Positions 10,530 to 21,186 of a stretch of 64,000 bases of DNA are shown here, in pieces (the stretch's first letter is position 1; every line of letters starts with the position of its first letter). The DNA is from Ryuthela nishihirai (taxonomy: Eukaryota > Arthropoda > Arachnida > Araneae > Heptathelidae): assembly GCA_038380435.1 (NCBI GenBank), contig JAWZYU010000019.1, forward strand, positions 23,399,801-23,463,800, read 5' to 3'. The position numbers were made by a program, and so were the translations under genes. The notes beneath the pieces were generated by a model, which made no database searches, was not told the origin of the DNA, and was given only the letters and a program-made list of their open reading frames with translations.

Positions 10530-10625
10530 TAGTGGAGGGCTGAGTTAGCTAAGCACACTGTTGCATTTTTTTATTTGCAACCCAAAGGTCTCCAAGTTCA
10601 ATCCCAACTGCTGTCAATATATTGA
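10530..10625 (+). mobile_element. SINE-D (tRNA-like head)
   Basis: Box-A-like GAGTTAGCTAAGCACAC and box-B-like AAGTTCAATCC surround a hairpin GTTGCA...TGCAAC. The same core recurs at 8437-8475. Too diverged for a working tRNA. Confidence 0.5.
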
Positions 10626-10871
10626 TAATTTTTTTTTTCAGTTTTTTTTTTTCAATTCAATGCATAACCGTATCATGTTTTTACAATTCATTGTAAAATA
10701 AATTAATATATGTAATAAAATATATATGTACTAAATTAGTAGTGTAAATTAATATAACAAAATAGACATCTTTGCAATTGATAATTTATGAATAATTCAG
10801 TTTAAAATAATAAATATAAATTTATAATTGGAACGGAGTAAAAAAAAATAACTAAACCTATATATTAGATA

Positions 10872-10952
10872 TATACTGCTCACAAAAATTAGGGGATATA
10901 TTATCGCTTCATATTCATTTTGAAATATCCCCTAATTTTTGTGAGCAGTATA
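10872..10952. mobile_element. Short MITE with perfect 28-base inverted repeats
   Basis: The arms 10872-10899 and 10925-10952 are exact complements beginning TATACTGCTCACAAAAATT. They flank a 25-base centre. The end type and the TA border fit a Tc1/mariner-derived MITE. The perfect arms suggest either recent insertion or strong gene conversion between arms. Confidence 0.8.
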
Positions 10953-10954
10953 AT

Positions 10955-11788
10955 TTTCATGAATAATTTTTTAATATATCACTAGAACAAAGAGGAAAAA
11001 ATATATACATATATATAGAGAATTATCAGTGGAGAGGCAAAATGCTGAATTGGAGTAGAAAAGAATATCTTTTTGAGTTTGTTTTTTGGGTTCCCCCCCC
11101 CTCCCTGAATTTTTTTGTTAAATAATGTGTTCAGAACAGCTGAAAAAAATATACATATTACAAAATGTCTTTTCAGTTCTATTTGATTCAATATCAGGCA
11201 TCTCCCATTTTCCCCCCTACATTTGGGTGTTGCATATAGAGTCAAAGTGCCTCATCAAAAATCTTAGTCATGAACTGCCACTGGCTTCTGCTGTAATTAA
11301 GAGAAAAAGCTTTCTTAGATCAGGTGATTTACACTACAATTTGTCTTTCAGGAAAGTAAGTTCTTGTATGCAACCAATTTTATACTTATTAGTAAATTCA
11401 GTTGTTCAGATATGTATTATATTACTGTTTAAAAATCTTTTGGGAGAATTCTGAAATGAAAATCTAGGAAATTATAATTTTATTTAGAGACACTGATATT
11501 GAACATTATATCCCAATGATTATGCAACCTTTTTACATGCAACAGCAAATTTCAAAATTCTTGGAATCAATATGCTTTTAAAATGAATACCCACATGAAA
11601 CATGGATTTTACTTGGTCAATGGCTATTAAAAAAAACAACAGTACTACAAACTTTCTATTAAACTATTTTAAATGAAAAACAAGACAGTAATTATCAACT
11701 GAAATTATTTCATACAATATTATATATTCTTTTGATGGTGACCAAACACAATTTTCTTTAATTTAGCATATGTAAAATTACTTCTTAC
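10955..11788. other. Intron stretch, no recognised feature
   Basis: Has a run of C bases near 11093 next to T-rich sequence and several chance frames. The ELOVL histidine-box exon begins immediately after it. Confidence 0.4.
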
Positions 11789-11894
11789 CTGGAGTAAATT
11801 TTAGTCCCCACCATACACTCATTGGCATTATACCATGGTGTGTTACATGAAGAGTAGAGATTTGGCTATACTTCTTTCTCATGACAAAAAATAT
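11789..11894 (-). CDS. ELOVL: ELOVL exon with histidine box HVTHH
   Basis: The exon has 35 codons plus one base (phase 0 in, phase 1 out), between ATTTAG and GTAAG. It encodes IFFVMRKK, then LHVTHHGIMPMS and VWWGLKFTP. HVTHH is the catalytic histidine box (HxxHH) of the elongase. The split Gly codon is completed by the next exon to give TPGGHSTFF, matching the family's PGGH.TFF. No damaging change is seen. Confidence 0.95.
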
Positions 11895-12000
11895 CTAAAT
11901 ATGCACACAAATAGTATTATTATTATTAAAAATTAAATAAAAGCAAATTAGATTTAATTGCACAAAATTCACTGTTTAAAGAACAAAATGTTCTCACACT

Positions 12001-12510
12001 AGGCTTTATGATGACAAGCGCTAACACTACTGCGATACATCAGCTATAAAATTTGCTGAGAGCAAGCAAACTCACCGAGTAACTAGCATATTTGTTTACT
12101 CTTTTTAAATGACATTAGACTTGCTTATTATTAAAAAGATTCATTATATTGCATCTGGCACCAATAGCATATAACAAGTTCCTGACTAGTCATGCCAAGT
12201 TGGTTTGTAAGATGTGGAAAGCTTCTAGCAGCATAACACATCAGATATGGACTGATATCCTGAATATAACATGCAGCCGACCTTCATGTCACAGATAGCA
12301 TCAACATTTCACAATCTTCTGAGTTCCGCCTGCATAAGCACTCATGGTAGGGTAACTCTGTGATTTGAACTTTCTTATTATAAGTTACTTCTAAGCTATA
12401 GCAAGCAATGACATCTGAAAAAGGCAAGCAAGTATGCAAGTTTGCTCGGCAAATTTTATAGCTGATGTATGGCAGTAATACCAGTTCCCATTTTCGTAAA
12501 GCCTGGACAG
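12001..12510. repeat. Foldback element with arms of about 115-130 bases
   Basis: 12003-12130 is complementary to 12395-12508. The best block is ATACATCAGCTATAAAATTT, and AGGCTTTA marks both outer ends. Further matches are CTTTTT..GATGTCATT and GCTTGCT. The interior of about 265 bases codes for nothing. Probably a non-autonomous foldback or MITE. Confidence 0.72.
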
Positions 12511-14285
12511 CATTAGGAGAAGATGAATACCCCCTGAAAAATCCACCCACCAGGTTGTTTAAACCGTATGCTGCCAAAGACACTGAGAGTTCACAAAGCT
12601 TGCACATTTAGTTGCAAAATTAGTAAAACAAAGAAAATTTAAATTTTTTTTAAAAACAAAATTTTGAGCAAATATTTTTATAATATTCAATAATATATTT
12701 ACGAATATATTAGTCAATTTATTGTCTCCTCTCTGTATTAGGATAGAAAAAAGGGGGTCATAATTTGAAGAATCACACAAAATTACCAACATCAGAAGTT
12801 TCTAAACTGAAAACTTTTATTGTATACTGAAAAACAGCACTGACTCACTCAGAAAATTGAATTTTTCAAATATTTTAATATCTAAGATATTGGTTATGAT
12901 TATAAGATATAAGAGTTGCTCAGATATGATTTGTTAGACATTGGTAAACTTATAGCAAAAGAAATTAAATGGAAGCAAATTTTGTATGTTGGGTCTAACA
13001 AACTATTTAATCCTAAGTTGTACAAAAATGTTTATGTAATGAGAATGCCAAGATATAATAAAGAAAAAAAATTATTAGGTAACATTTATTATCATTTTTA
13101 TGACATATATATTTATGAACATAAAGAAAAATATTAATTATTTAACACAATTTTCAATTTAATTATTTAAAGCCATTTCATTATACAATATTTTTCATTT
13201 CTACAGAATTTGCAATGACATATAATTTTTTTATATAATTGCTAAAATGACTAGAAAACTCACTCTAGAAAAAAAAAACAATAATTAACCCCACATAAAC
13301 CTGACAATGCACATGTTGGATTCATTTAATCCCACACTCAAAAAAATGACACAGGGTGTGGAAATGGATAAGTCTCTGTGCCAAACATTAAAGCCTATAT
13401 AACATAGTACTCATATAATATTACTCTTCAGTTTAAACAAAACAGATTATTTGACATGAATTGAGATCATAAATGAAAAGCATACAGAGTTTTATTAATA
13501 ATAAAAAATAAAGTGTTGGCCCGCATTTATATATTAAAAAGAATTAGAAATAATTTACAAAGATTCACCACTTCAGTTATACAGGAATTTCACTTGATAA
13601 AATCCAATTTTGAAACACACAAAATATGCAAATTTGAAAAACTTAACTGGAAATTAAACAACTGTAAAATTAATAAGAAACGGAAAGAGAAAGTTGCAAA
13701 TAAGCAAGCATCAAATCATATCACTGATGAAGTATACACCTTCTTTCTTATTTTTAGAAGGCCCAGTTCCTTCCCTCTTGTACTATTTCAAACAGTCATG
13801 TCACTCTCATGCTTTTAATCATTTCTGAAACAATGACTTTACCATGCGAATTAGAATGGATTTAATTGATCTACTTCTACTTTGAACCCATTATTAATAC
13901 TGCAAGATTAATTTTTCCACTATCACTAATGTTAACTCTATGGAAATAGAGAAATTCAAACTGGTCAGCACCATTTTTATTATCCCAGTAAAATTGTGAA
14001 GTCTATAATCTTCTCCTGCATGAAGGAAAAGTTTATCTGAAGTATGGTGCCTTTAGCTCTACAGGGGGCTGGGTGCATAAACAGACAGACACACAAGAAA
14101 ACCACCTTTATATATTAGATATACACTGAAAGCACAATTTATTATAAACAACATCTATCCCACAAACCTGCCCTACCCCGCCACAATATTACGGACAGCC
14201 GAAACCCCTTCTGGGCAATAAGGTCAAATACCTACCTGCTATATAGCATACTGTGATGTTATGATCAATAAACATGGTGACCTGA
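12511..14285. other. AT-rich intron stretch, no recognised gene
   Basis: Open frames of 73 and 101 codons (12916-13137 and 13513-13818) are Lys/Ile/Asn-rich and look like chance frames in AT-rich DNA; neither has a recognisable family pattern or splice context. Confidence 0.45.
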
Positions 14286-14289
14286 GCCA

Positions 14290-14820
14290 GTTCATTAGTA
14301 GGCAGAAAGTTGGTGCGAGGAATATGAGGTGCTCTATATCTGTGACTGCAGAATGTCTAGGATTTTTGCATGACTGTGTACCAGGACCACATCAAAACCT
14401 GCATCCACTGGGAAAAAATGTGGCCATATATGTGAGCATCACCTCTCCCATATTGTAACATCAGAACAGAGGGCCACAGTGCAGATGATAACATTTGCAT
14501 TCAATGATGCTACGAAGGTTTGTGCAAAGACATTCAACATACGATGGAACAACTGGGCTATGGCAGCAGACACCCAGACTGAGTACTCTTGTTAACAGCA
14601 TGTCACTGGGTTATGCAACTGCAGTGGGTGAATGAATATTGACTGACATGAATGAATATTGACATGAAAGACTGGTAATGGTTAGCTTGGTCTGACGAAT
14701 CAAAGTTCCAACTACAACATGTCGATGGGATGTTGCATGTGTGGCACAGACCACGAGGCCATAAACCCAACTGTCAAGTAGGGGTGTTACAGGCCAGTGT
14801 AGGCAGTGTAATGTTCTGGG
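14290..14820 (+). pseudogene. Tc1-like transposase remnant
   Basis: With frame changes the plus strand reads, near 14690-14820, AWSDESKFQLQHVDG, then VWHRP, then a GSVMFWGM-like block. This is the Tc1 pattern W.DV..SDESRF.L...DGR..VWR.....GGSVMVWG. The Asp of SDES is kept. Upstream are traces of the region before the catalytic domain (PLLT.....). The later catalytic residues are cut off by a SINE-B fragment at 14826. Confidence 0.72.
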
Positions 14821-14825
14821 GCATG

Positions 14826-14950
14826 TGGTGTCCCCCCACTGACTGAAGGCAGGATGGGGGTTTTGGGAAATAAATATTAATGCAGCCCAGGTAGGACTTG
14901 AACCTGTGAACTGCAGATTATGAGCCTGGCACGCTACTAACTGAGCTGGT
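14826..14950 (-). mobile_element. SINE-B, partial (tRNA-like head end)
   Basis: On the minus strand it shows box A GAGT-TAGTAGCGTGCC-like sequence, the CTCATAATCTGCAG loop and box B GGTTCAAGTCC, as in the copy at 2693-3086. The body stops at CCCCCCACTGACTG. It abuts the Tc1-like remnant. Confidence 0.75.
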
Positions 14951-15822
14951 ATAGAACTGCCAGTATGATCTACTATCCAAAGCAAAGGTTTAAATATTCA
15001 CCTATCAAACTTTTGAAGATTTTTAGACTACATTAAATTTTATTTTAACAGTTATAGAATATACTTTTAGAAACTACTATCTAATACAAATTTGACCTGG
15101 AATGATTCAATCTGAATTTAAGTGGTTAAAATAAACTTGACTTGCTTTGAAATATTATTTTCACAATTCTTTATCTCTTTTTCATTACATATTTATATAT
15201 ATTATATATAATGTTTTCATTCAAATTATCTTGTTTTTAAATAAAACAATTTTTTTTGGCCATTCTACTGCAGTCTTGGTCTGTAAATGGTAGCTAGGTA
15301 ATCACTGGAAGGAGAGCTATGCACCAATCCCCTGTGATGATGCATAGAAACAGCCAGGCCTAGCACCTAATGTCCGACCCGGCCTTCTTGTGGTGCAGAC
15401 CGTTAGTACCTTTCAAAAGAGATACTCTCTTGTGGAAGTGAACAGAAGGGGAGGGCTGCCAGATTAGTGTGGCCTACTGACCTGGACAACTATGGCTACT
15501 TTTTTTTTTTCTACCCTGCTGAGGAGTGGTCAACCACACAGGGTCTTGGTGCTGACCATATAAACCCACTGGACTGGACAGATATATGGCTCTGAGCTTG
15601 ATTATGAATCCTGATTTTGCTGCACTGGTGGGCTTCTGTGGAGGGAAAATCTTCCACTGTGTTTTCTGTTTGTTTGTGGGTTGACAACCCCAAGCGAATA
15701 GATTCACAGGATATGTTTATCAGCTGGTGGATAATCCTGAGCAGAGGTCATCGCAGGCACCTGAACTCTTTGCTTTTATTGGCATCATCAAATTCTACAT
15801 TGGAGGAAGTCTTCCAGAGTAG

Positions 15823-16467
15823 ATGGCTTTAGCTTTTAGTGGTGGGGGAACGGGTCTTTACCCCATGTCTGCGATTAGGGGGCTATTTGATATTGTCGGC
15901 ATTCCCTCTCTCAATAAATATAGTTTCTTTAAACATCCCACTAACCATTTTCTCTCCATAGGTAGTTGGAATGTGAGGACTCTGCACAGAGCTTTTTCTC
16001 TTGATGCCCTCACACAAGAATTCCATCATTATAATTTAGATATTCTCGGCTTGCAAGAGACCAGATGGACTGATAAAGGTCAGATTCTTAAAAATAATCT
16101 TAAATTTCTCTTTTCAGGGAGGGACGACAATAAGCATCACCAAGGCGTGGGTCTGCTTCTCAGCAGACATGCTAGTGATGCTCTTCTAAGATATGAGTGC
16201 ATTAATGAAAGGTTTCTTACAGCAAAATTTAAGACAAGCATTAAAGACTTGAATGTTATCTGCTGTTATGCCCCCACTGAGGATGCCGATGAGGATGAGA
16301 AGGATAGGTTTTATGAACAACTTCAGGATATTTTGAATTCTGTCAAGAAAGGAGATATTACCCTTGTTCTAGGTGACTTCAATGCCAAAGTTCGTACTGA
16401 CTCTGACTTTTGGGGAGGAGTAATAGGCCCTTTTGGTATTGGTAGCTGCAATGTCTCCTACAGGTAA
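15823..16467 (+). pseudogene. RTE LINE copy 2: endonuclease domain
   Basis: Encodes an AP-like endonuclease that nicks target DNA for reverse transcription. Motifs in order: SWNVRTLH (about residue 48), LDILGLQETRW with the catalytic Glu (about 72), GVGLLLSRH, NVICCYAPTED and LVLGDFNAKV with Asp and Asn (about 187). The frame is lost near 16450, where 13 bases present in other copies (one of two CAATG-flanked units) are missing. The remaining endonuclease, with GSDHYLV near 16635, is in another frame. Confidence 0.9.
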
Positions 16468-17206
16468 GTAAACTCAATGGATTCAAAATAACTAACACTT
16501 ATTAGAAACACCGCGACATACATAAGTACACATGGGTTTCACCCGATGGGCTGCATAAGAATATGATTGATTATATATAAATTAACAGCAAATGGGCTAG
16601 TTCTGTTAGGAATACCAGGTCATATAGGGGAGCTGAAATTGGATCTGACCATTATCTTGTTAAAAGTGTCTTGCAACTTAAACTTAAAAAGTGTTGTGCT
16701 AGGGTTAAAAAATTTGCTTTTAATACTGAAGTTCTGAAAGACCCAGTTATAGCAAAGCTTACCATGATAGGTAACTTAGTCATTATGACAGTCATGGTAT
16801 GCTTACTACTGAAGTTGAGGAAGAATGGGACCATTTTAAACAGACTTTTTTGGACACTAACAGTACTCTTTTAGGAAAAAAGGAGCAGAAGAGACAGAAT
16901 TATCTGAGTGATAAGGCACTTGAGCTTATTTCGGAAAGAAAGAACTGCAGGAATGTTCTTAATCAATACCCTACTAGTCCTAATAGAAAGCATTACAGAG
17001 AACTTAATAAACGTGTAAAAGATCAGTTAGCTGCTGCTAAGAATCTCTGGTTTGATGGTTTGGCTGACAAAGCTGAGGAAGCAGTTAGGCAGCACAACAG
17101 CAGAGAGCTGTACCAGATAGTTAATGTTCTGTGTGGTAGAAAACAGACAGGTATACAGGGATTGAAGGATAAACATGGTAATTATATAGAATGAGAGGAT
17201 TCTGTC

Positions 17207-18241
17207 ATGGCTAGGTCGGCTGAGCATTTCAGTGATGTTCTAAACAACGCAGTTAGTTCTATTTCCATTGTTTGCAATGATGAGAGATGCATTACTGGCT
17301 TTAATGATGGCCCTATAACACAATCTGAAGTTAGTTTGGCTATTTCTAAACTTAAACTTCATAAATCCCCAGGGGTAGATGAAATTACTACGGAAATGCT
17401 TAGAGCTGGGAATGTTTCGGTTATCACTTGGATGACTGAAATTCTGAATATCTTTTATGATAAAGGCATGGTTCCTAAGGATTTTACCAGAGCTATTGTT
17501 ATCCCTATTTTCAAAAAAGGTGATCACAGTTCTTGTGATAACTATAGGGGTATCAGCCTACTCTCTGTTCCAGGTAAAGTTCTTTCCATGATTGTGCTTA
17601 ATAGAATTAATCTGGTTGACAGTCAATTGCGTGATGAGCAATGTGGATTCAGAAGTGGTAGGGGATGTGTGGATCAGATATTTTCACTTAGGCAGATTCT
17701 TGAGAAATGTTTAGAGTTTCAGAAACCTTTGGTTGCTAGCTTTGTTGATTTCAAAAAGGCTTTCGACTCTGTTGATCGTCATAATTTGTGGTTGATTGTG
17801 AGATCATATGGTATACCAGACAAGTTAGTTAACATAATGAAAGCTCTCTATAATAACACTGAGTTGTGTGTGAGAGTTGGTAAGGCTTGTAGCAATTGGT
17901 TTAGCATTACTTCGGGTGTTCGACAAGGGTGCATTTTGTCTCCTTTTCTCTTTAGCTTGGTTATTGATTATGTTATGCGAAATTCACTTCAAGGGAAAGA
18001 TTTTGGCCTTAAATGGACTGGAGATACAAAAATTTCTGATTTAGATTATGCTGATGATTTAGCCCTTTTGGCAAATGATGTTGATGAGATGAACTCTTTC
18101 ATTCGAGCTGTTGATGAGACTGGTAGTAGAGTAGGTTTGGTTATAAACAGAGAGAAAACTAAAGTGATGAAAATTGGTCAGGCAGGCTGTGATTCAGTTA
18201 ATCTGAATGGTTGCAGTCTTGAGCAGGTGTCAACAGTTTAA
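17207..18241 (+). pseudogene. RTE LINE copy 2: reverse transcriptase domain
   Basis: A 344-codon open stretch with the RT blocks in order: LHKSPGVDEITTEML, PIFKKGDHSSCDNYRGIS, QCGFRSGRGCVDQI, SFVDFKKAFDSVD with the first Asp, SGVRQGCILSPFLFSLVID, ISDLDYADDLALLA with the catalytic YADD, and VINREKTKVM. It starts just after a stop at 17191-17193, so it is the distal part of a longer ORF. A frameshift at about 18235 (an extra base in GTGTCAACAG) separates it from the C-terminal part. Confidence 0.92.
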
Positions 18242-18338
18242 TTATCTTGGGAGCTATGTAACAGATAATGATGATGTGTAGCATGAGATTAACAGACGAA
18301 TAGGGATTGCTGCCGGGACTTTCAAGAATCTATGGAGA

Positions 18339-18818
18339 GTGTGGAGAAATAGGCGTATACACCTAAAGACTAAAATTAGACTGCATAATAGTTTGGTTCT
18401 TTCTAGGGTTAGTTATGGTAGTGAAACTTGGACACTTTGTAAACAAGAAAACAGGAAATTAGATGCTTTTGATTCCAGATGCTTACACAGTATCTTGGGC
18501 ATTAGGTGGTTCAACTTTGTAACTAATGATGAGGTTAGGCAAAGGAGTTTGCAACCTCCTTTAAGCAGCATATTGTGCAGAGAGAGACTCTGTTGGTTTG
18601 GCCATGTTGCCCGTATGAATAATTATAGATTGGCGAATAGAGTTATGAACAGTGTGCCTAAAGGCCTCAGAAAGAAGGGGAGACCTAGGATGTGGTGGGC
18701 AGACAATGTCAAACAGGACCTTGTTAGAATTGGTGTGCAGTGGCCAGATGCAGTAGATGTAGCTCAGGATAGACTTGCTTGGAGATCTAAATTGCACGGT
18801 CTGGTTGGACCTCCGTAG
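18339..18818 (+). pseudogene. RTE LINE copy 2: C-terminal domain
   Basis: Carries YGSETWTL, RKLDAFDSRCLHSILGIRW, WFGHVARM and KGRPRMWWADNV, the usual tail after the RT in this LINE group, ending VGPP at a TAG. About 30 bases further on the element ends in the GATGATGATG tail, so the 3' untranslated region is almost absent. Confidence 0.9.
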
Positions 18819-18859
18819 ACCATGGCTGCTTGAGGATGATGATGATGACTGCAGTCTTA

Positions 18860-19390
18860 GAATTTGCCGATGACAAAAAAATTTGTAAATTATAATATAA
18901 ATTTATATTTACTTATGATTATATATCCATTCCTTGATTTACACAGGTTCCAGGAAATCACTGTGTAAATCAAAACTAACAACATGGAAAAAAGGGCAAT
19001 AGGTTCTGAAAAAATCTTTGTTACGAAAAACACATAAATATATATAAATTAAATTTTCAATGTATCTCAAATGTTAGTTCAGCAGTAATAATAAGCATTA
19101 ATGTAGCATTAATTTGAACTTTATTTGTAGTAATTCAGATAAGCATAATTTATAATACATTTCTTTTTTGGTCACCAAAAATATTCATTGTTAATGTAAA
19201 CAAACACTATGAAATTTGAGAAGACTAAATCGAAAGAAGTATGTTTATGAACTAAATATAAATCACTATTTATATGATATTTTATGAAACAGTGTACTTA
19301 CGAATCAATTGTATTTAGCCTATATAAATAATATACAACATTAAACTCGTTGCTAAAAATCACATAAAATGCAGTTTTTACTCAAATACA
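18860..19390. other. Intergenic/intron stretch with a 13-base palindrome
   Basis: TTGATTTACACAG at 18934-18946 is the exact complement of 18961-18973. A related GATTTACAC...GGTTCC sequence occurs at 56525-56560, so an old small repeat is likely. No gene seen. Confidence 0.45.
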
Positions 19391-21186
19391 AAATCCTCAT
19401 GCAGCAGTGGACTAATGGAGGCCCAACCATACTGTAATTTTGTTCTCCAAACACATCTGTCCTGAATGACAGCTGTTGCATTTGACGATTGCAGGCCAAT
19501 TTCAGCAAGGTCTTATTTGACATTATTTGTGCATTTCATCCTAGGTCTCCCTCTTCTCATATGGCCTTTAAGCATGATATTCATAACCCTATGCATCAAT
19601 CTAAAGTTATGCACATGGGTGACATGGCCAAACCAATGCATTCTCTCTTTGCACAGTAAGATGCTAAGAGGAGGTTGCCTGATCTCATGATTACTTACAA
19701 AAGGAAACCACCTAATGCCCAAGATACTGAGTAAGCATCTAGAATCAAAAGCATCAAGTTTCCTGTTATCTTGGCTACAAAGGGTCCAAGTGTCACTACC
19801 ATAACTAACTCTAGAAAGAACCAAACTATCATACAACCAAATTTTTGTCTTTAGGTGTATATGTCTATTTTTCTACACTCTCCAAATATTTTAAGATCTC
19901 AGCAGAAATCCCTATTCTTCTCTTTATCTCATGCACCATTATCAGTTAAAACAGCTTCCAAGATAATTAAACTGAGACACTTGCTCAAGAGTGCAATCGT
20001 TAAAAGCAACTGAAGCTTCATCTGCCTGATCAATTTTCATTACTTAACTTTCTGTTTATCAACAAACCTACTCTATTACCAGTCTCATGAACAGCCCTAA
20101 TGAAAGAATTTTCCTCATCAACATCAGCATCAGCCAATGAAGCCAAATTATCCACATAATATAAATCATAAAATTTTAAATCTCTAGACCATTTAAGCCC
20201 AAAAAATTCCCCTTGAAGTGAATTCCACATAACCTAATCAATAACAAAACTAAAAAGAAAAGGAGGCAAAATGCACCCTTGTTGAACTCCACTAGAATGC
20301 GAAACCAAATGTTATAAGTTTTACCAATTCTCACACAATTCAATGTTATTATAGAGTGCTTTCATTATGCTAACTTGTCAGTATTCCATATGATCTAACA
20401 ATCAACCACAAATTATTTCAGTCAACAGAGTAAAAAGCCTTTATGAAATCTATAAAGCTAGTAACCACAGGTTACTAAAACTCTAAATATTTCACAAGAA
20501 TCTGCCTAAGTGAAAATATTTGATCTATGCATCTCCTACCACTTCTGAATCCATACTGTTCATCAAACAGTTGTCCATCAATCAAATTCATAATTCTATT
20601 AAGCATAATCATGCAAATAACTTTACCTGGAACAGAAAGTAAACTAATTACCCTATAAATATCACAAGAACTATGATCACTTTTGTTAAAAACAGGGATA
20701 ATAATACTTCTAGTAAAATCCTTACAGAAACACCTTTATCATAAAAAATAATCAAAATTTCAGTCAGACATGTGACAACATAAATGATCCCACCTCTCAG
20801 AATTTCAATGGTAATTTAATCCACCCCTTAGGATTTATGAAGTTTCAATTTAGACATATCAAAGTAAATAGAATGTAATTGATATAGGAGCCAACATTAA
20901 AACCAGTAATGCATTTATTCTCACTACAAACAATGGGAGTCGAACAAAGCACACTGTTTAGAACACCTATGAAATGCTCAGTCCACCTATCCACAACAGA
21001 ATCTGCAATGATCTTACCATGTTTATCCTCCAATCTCTATATGCTAGCCTGTTTCTTCCCATGAATATATATGTTTCTGGTAAAACTCCCTGCTCTTGTG
21101 CTGTCTAGATGCTTCCTCTGCTTTGTCAGCCAAGCTATCAACCCAAAAATTCTCCTGAGCTGTTAACTGATCCTTTACTTGTTGAT
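19391..21186 (-). mobile_element. RTE-like LINE, copy 4 (3' half)
   Basis: Complement of the RT and C-terminal parts of copy 2. It reads YGSDTWTL, RKLDAFDSRCLLSILGIRW, WFGHV and GRPRM (19513-19836), and decayed RT blocks up to the linker between endonuclease and RT. The expected GATGAT tail is reduced to CATGCAGCAG sequence near 19400. At its upper end the match stops at a TTAA, where a piggyBac-like end begins. It is probably the same insertion as 23296-24345. Confidence 0.85.

Larger units (their letters stand above)
15278..18847 (+). mobile_element. RTE-like LINE, copy 2 (near full length, with TSD)
   Basis: A 3.57-kb element between identical 11-bp duplications ACTGCAGTCTT at 15267-15277 and 18848-18858. 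It has a leader of about 0.5 kb, one ORF coding for an AP-type endonuclease and reverse transcriptase without RNase H, a very short 3' end and a terminal GATGATGATG run. Those traits fit the RTE clade, the clade behind the ruminant CFDP2 fusion. A few frame breaks make it inactive. It is the best reference copy in the window for the other RTE fragments. Confidence 0.92.

Noticed and set aside
12916..13818. Two open frames of 73 and 101 codons
   Set aside because: Composition is that of random AT-rich DNA, with no family pattern, splice context or repeat support.
15617..15832. 71-codon frame as an ORF1 of the RTE LINE
   Set aside because: It lies in the leader; related copies do not keep it open, and no nucleic acid binding motif is visible.
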